From Sphingomonas sp. (GTDB lineage Bacteria > Pseudomonadota > Alphaproteobacteria > Sphingomonadales > Sphingomonadaceae): 64,000 nucleotides of DNA. The stretch is taken from positions 1 to 64,000 of the forward strand of contig JAKFUZ010000001.1 of NCBI GenBank assembly GCA_021732445.1, in the 5' to 3' direction. Below the pieces are notes generated by a model that was given only the letters and a program-made list of their open reading frames with translations, did not search any database and was not told the DNA's origin. The position numbers and the translations under genes are program-made. Shown here piece by piece: positions 61,959 through 64,000 of the stretch. Within the stretch, counting starts at the first letter, position 1, and every line of letters begins with the position of its first letter.

Positions 61959-62021
61959 GGCCCGTCAATCGCACCGGCCCGTCAACCGCACCGGCCCGTC
62001 AACCGCACCGGCCCGTCAGCG
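61959..62021. repeat. 17-bp tandem repeat next to tRNA-Gln
   Basis: The unit GGCCCGTCAACCGCACC occurs three and a half times: 61959-61975 (one base different), 61976-61992, 61993-62009, then a partial copy to 62021. The last partial copy includes the stop codon of the PhnA-like gene. Probably a slippage-derived microarray; possible relics of integration at the tRNA cannot be proved. Confidence 0.8.
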
Positions 62022-62336
62022 TTTGCGCACAAATTCGGCGCGCAGTACCAGCCCTTTGATCCCGTCATATTTGCAGTCGATTTCCTGCGCGTCGCCCGTC
62101 AGACGGATGGATTTGATGAGCGTGCCGCGCTTGAGCGTTTGGCCGGCGCCTTTCACCGCCAAATCCTTGATGAGCGTCACCTGATCGCCATTGGCCAGCA
62201 GATTCCCAACCGCGTCACGCACCTCAACCGGGCCATTGGCCGCGTCGTCCGCGCTGCCCGCTGCCCTGGCCGCGCTGATCCACTCGCCGCTTGCCTCGTC
62301 ATAAACGAAGCTGTCGTCTTCGCCCATCACCGGCAC
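62016..62336 (-). CDS. PhnA/YjdM-domain protein
   Basis: Encodes 106 residues. EVRDAVGNLLANGDQVTLIK followed by DLAVKGAG and IDCKYDGIKGLVLRAEFVRK is the C-terminal domain of YjdM (PhnA), a family named for linkage with alkylphosphonate genes but of uncertain function. The N-terminal zinc-ribbon of full-length YjdM is absent or degenerate, as in many short homologues. An ATG nine bases downstream is an alternative start. Its stop lies inside the tandem repeat. Confidence 0.85.
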   Translation of the reverse strand: MPVMGEDDSFVYDEASGEWISAARAAGSADDAANGPVEVRDAVGNLLANGDQVTLIKDLAVKGAGQTLKRGTLIKSIRLTGDAQEIDCKYDGIKGLVLRAEFVRKR

Positions 62337-62339
62337 CGA

Positions 62340-62471
62340 TCAGCTTTTCAGCGTTACCATGGTGACGGGCTTGTCCTTGGTGGAGGGGTTGGAGGCATTT
62401 TGCTTGGGCGCCTTTTCGGCCTTGGGCTTGCGCACTTCACGGTTCGATTTTTTCTGGCTCTTGGCCATCAT
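62340..62471 (-). CDS. Small basic conserved protein, 43 residues
   Basis: Encodes 43 residues reading MMAKSQKKSNREVRKPKAEK to start and ending VTMVTLKS, with 13 Lys or Arg residues. GATGGGAACC gives a ribosome site before the ATG at 62471; the next ATG at 62468 is equally possible. The lysine-rich pattern resembles small unannotated proteins conserved in alphaproteobacteria and may bind RNA or ribosomes. It lies three bases upstream of the PhnA-like gene on the same strand and is probably co-transcribed. Confidence 0.65.
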   Translation of the reverse strand: MMAKSQKKSNREVRKPKAEKAPKQNASNPSTKDKPVTMVTLKS

Positions 62472-62616
62472 GGTTCCCATCAGGGGCGGGGTGCCCCGAG
62501 CGCACCATAGACCCAAGCGGCGAGCAAGGCGCGCCTTTTTCGACCGGGCGCTGGCCCCGCTGGGCTGGATAAGAATTTTCTGTCCTACACGTTCTTTTTA
62601 TGTTCCAAGCTGGTCA

Positions 62617-63090
62617 ATGCCTCAACGCCTCTTTCTTGCCGCCATCCGCCAGGTGCTTGCCCGCCTGACCGGCCCGGTCGCGCCTTTTGCCCGGGCGCTG
62701 GGCATTGCCCTGGCGGTTATGCTGGCGCTTGCGGTGATCTGGGCGACGGTCCTTCGCCCGCGCCAGCTTGCAACCCAGGCGGCAACCGCGAAGATCGCCG
62801 CTGCTCAGGCCAATGCAAGCGCCGGCGCCGCCCGCGACACTATCACCATCCAGCGCGACCATGACCGCGAGGTTGAGCGCATCCGCATCATCACCAGGGA
62901 GGGCGAACATGCCGTATCCACCGCGCCGGGGGCCGGCGACCCGAGCCCCGCTGTTGCTGCTGCCTTGCGCGCTGCTGTGTGCGTGCACGCCAGCTATCGT
63001 GCTGACGCCGCCTGCCATCCCGTGCCGGGAAATAGTGGCGGCGACGGGGATGCTGGCGGCAACGCCGGGGGCAGCGCTCCCCGCCAATGA
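62617..63090 (+). CDS. Spanin-like inner-membrane protein (Rz-like), overlapping the next gene
   Basis: Encodes 157 residues. A single membrane helix (about 28-45, LGIALAVMLALAVIWATVL) is followed by an Ala/Gln-rich helical region (about 50-95) and ITREGEHAVSTAPGAGDPSP with AAVCVHASYRADAACH. This outline resembles phage i-spanins and related proteins seen in alphaproteobacterial prophages. No clear ribosome site precedes ATG 62617, so the start is uncertain. The next gene begins inside it in another frame. No other phage genes are visible in the window. Confidence 0.55.
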   Translation: MPQRLFLAAIRQVLARLTGPVAPFARALGIALAVMLALAVIWATVLRPRQLATQAATAKIAAAQANASAGAARDTITIQRDHDREVERIRIITREGEHAVSTAPGAGDPSPAVAAALRAAVCVHASYRADAACHPVPGNSGGDGDAGGNAGGSAPRQ

Positions 63091-63253
63091 CACGGTCGGC
63101 GAGATTGCCGCGTTCGGCGTGCGCCAGACCGGGCAGCTCGACAAGGCCAATGCCGACAAGGCCGGCGTCGCGCGGGTGCTCCAAGTCTGCGACGACTGGC
63201 GCGACAGGGCCGCCAAGGCAGTGCGGCGGCGGCGCATTTTGGGTATCTTCTAG
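62909..63253 (+). CDS. Spanin-like lipoprotein (Rz1-like), embedded start
   Basis: Encodes 114 residues from ATG 62909, preceded by a strong AGGGAGGGCGAAC ribosome site. The signal LLLLPCALLCAC fits a lipoprotein, with Cys followed by the proline-rich TPAIVLTPPAIPC, as in Rz1 o-spanins. The first 182 bases lie inside the upstream gene in a different frame, the layout of overlapping Rz/Rz1 pairs. Later residues (GEIAAFGVRQTGQLDKANAD) form a helical domain larger than usual for Rz1. Function as a spanin is inferred from architecture only. Confidence 0.6.
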   Translation: MPYPPRRGPATRAPLLLLPCALLCACTPAIVLTPPAIPCREIVAATGMLAATPGAALPANDTVGEIAAFGVRQTGQLDKANADKAGVARVLQVCDDWRDRAAKAVRRRRILGIF

Positions 63254-63320
63254 CGCGGCCGCGCTCGCGCATCCGGTAACGGTCGTGGTAGCGTGGCGGT
63301 AACATTCAGGGAGAGCGGCT

Positions 63321-64000
63321 ATGGCGATGAAGCAGACACGCGTGGCACGGGCCGGGCTTGGTGCGGTGGCGCTGGCGATCGGGCTGGTGGCGGTGCCGGG
63401 TGCGGCAAAAGCGCCGGCGCAGCTTGGCGGCGTGCTGGGCGGGGCCGGTGTTGGCGGGCCGGTCACCAAGCTGCTCGGCGGGGCGTCGGACAGGGCGCTC
63501 GACAAGCTGGCCGTGCCGGGCACCTTCTATGCCGATACAGCGATTCGCATTCTGCTCCCCGGTGCGGGCGGCAAGACGCTGTCGTCAGTGTTCAAGGCGG
63601 CGGACAAGCTCGGCGTGACGGCGGGCCTCACGCGCAGCATGAACGACGCCGCCGGGCTTGCCGCCAAAGAGGCAAAGCCGGTGTTCCGCGCAGCGATTGA
63701 CGGCTTGTCGCTGCAGGATGTGCCGGGCATCGCCACCCAGCGCGACGGGGCGACGCAATATCTGCAGCGGACCTCGGGCGAGGTGCTGCGCACCAAGATG
63801 CGGCCGCTTTTCGAGGCGGCCCTAACCAAGGTTGGCGCGTATAAGCTGCTCGACAAGCTGCCCAAGCTCAACACCGGGTCGCTTGGCCAATTGGGCAATC
63901 TGGGCGGGCTGGGCGGGCTTTCGCTCAACCGTGACACGCTGACCGACAGCGTGACCGATCAGGCGATGAAGGGCATCTACACCTATATGGCCCGCGAAGA
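63321..64000 (+). CDS. DUF4197 family protein (partial at window end)
   Basis: The first 226 codons are in the window. A signal peptide (ARAGLGAVALAIGLVAVPGA) leads to the DUF4197 domain: GASDRALDKLAVPGTFYADT, AIRILLPGAGG, RSMNDAAGLAAKEAKPVFRA, and DGATQYLQRTSGEVLRTKMR. The family is periplasmic and of unknown function. A GGGAG site precedes the ATG at 63321. The reading frame runs to the last base, so the end lies outside the window. Confidence 0.88.
   Translation, partial: MAMKQTRVARAGLGAVALAIGLVAVPGAAKAPAQLGGVLGGAGVGGPVTKLLGGASDRALDKLAVPGTFYADTAIRILLPGAGGKTLSSVFKAADKLGVTAGLTRSMNDAAGLAAKEAKPVFRAAIDGLSLQDVPGIATQRDGATQYLQRTSGEVLRTKMRPLFEAALTKVGAYKLLDKLPKLNTGSLGQLGNLGGLGGLSLNRDTLTDSVTDQAMKGIYTYMARE

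Overview
The window is a dense, high-GC bacterial chromosome segment that looks alphaproteobacterial and most likely comes from a member of Sphingomonadales. The evidence is a class I lysyl-tRNA synthetase, COQ9- and CarD-family genes, DUF1489, DUF177, a cytochrome bc1 assembly chaperone, a CrtZ-type carotenoid hydroxylase, a two-subunit ETF beside sucC, and a PbpC/alpha-2-macroglobulin pair. I recognise these families by reading the translations; no database search was run. Most genes are housekeeping or envelope genes. Intergenic gaps are short, and many neighbours share start/stop bases (ATGA or GTGA), so operons are tight.

Layout: 1-307 holds the end of an IS630-type element inserted into a nucleotidyltransferase gene. 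364-4763 carries ssb, the ferrous iron genes feoAB, a COQ9-type gene and a drug/metabolite exporter, all on the minus strand. 4852-7926 has an old yellow enzyme, a cytochrome P450 and an acetyltransferase. 7942-12657 is a riboflavin operon (small membrane protein, ribD, ribE, an HTH-tagged ribBA, a CYTH-domain gene, ribH, another small membrane protein). It has a strong nested palindrome just before ribBA and no FMN riboswitch that I could see. 12745-18752 has gltX, prs, crtZ, sucC and etfBA. 18835-23284 has a nitrilase/dipeptidase pair converging on an nhaA/deacetylase pair. 23732-32435 has an SPFH protein, lysS, a JmjC-like cupin gene, a DinG-like helicase, a SixA-like phosphatase, DUF177, the bc1 chaperone and bamE.

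32464-43138 is an envelope block: pbpC, a giant alpha-2-macroglobulin gene with an intact thioester motif, then an NfrB-like glycosyltransferase translationally coupled to a probable outer-membrane protein. 43209-48168 holds a TauE/TIGR02186-type pair, a HerA-like ATPase and a LytM peptidase. 48390-54017 holds a SUV3-like helicase, an S4 protein, a 7Fe ferredoxin, carD and two GIN/DUF2807 proteins. 54132-61685 has DUF1489, mgtE, a cyclophilin, a LysR regulator, an MFS transporter, a monooxygenase-fold protein, rpoZ, rlmE and ppx/gppA. The end has tRNA-Gln(CTG), 17-bp tandem repeats, a PhnA-like gene, a 43-residue basic protein, two overlapping ORFs with spanin-like (Rz/Rz1) architecture, and the start of a DUF4197 gene.

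The least ordinary signals are: (i) an HTH domain fused to RibBA with a nested palindrome directly upstream, which suggests autoregulation; (ii) a probable small RNA at about 57652-57715, with a CU-rich single-stranded stretch between two hairpins, divergent from a LysR gene and sharing a T-N11-A palindrome with it; (iii) an out-of-frame overlapping membrane-protein/lipoprotein pair resembling phage spanins with no other phage genes visible; and (iv) a compact NfrAB-like export pair lacking the usual extra regulatory domain.
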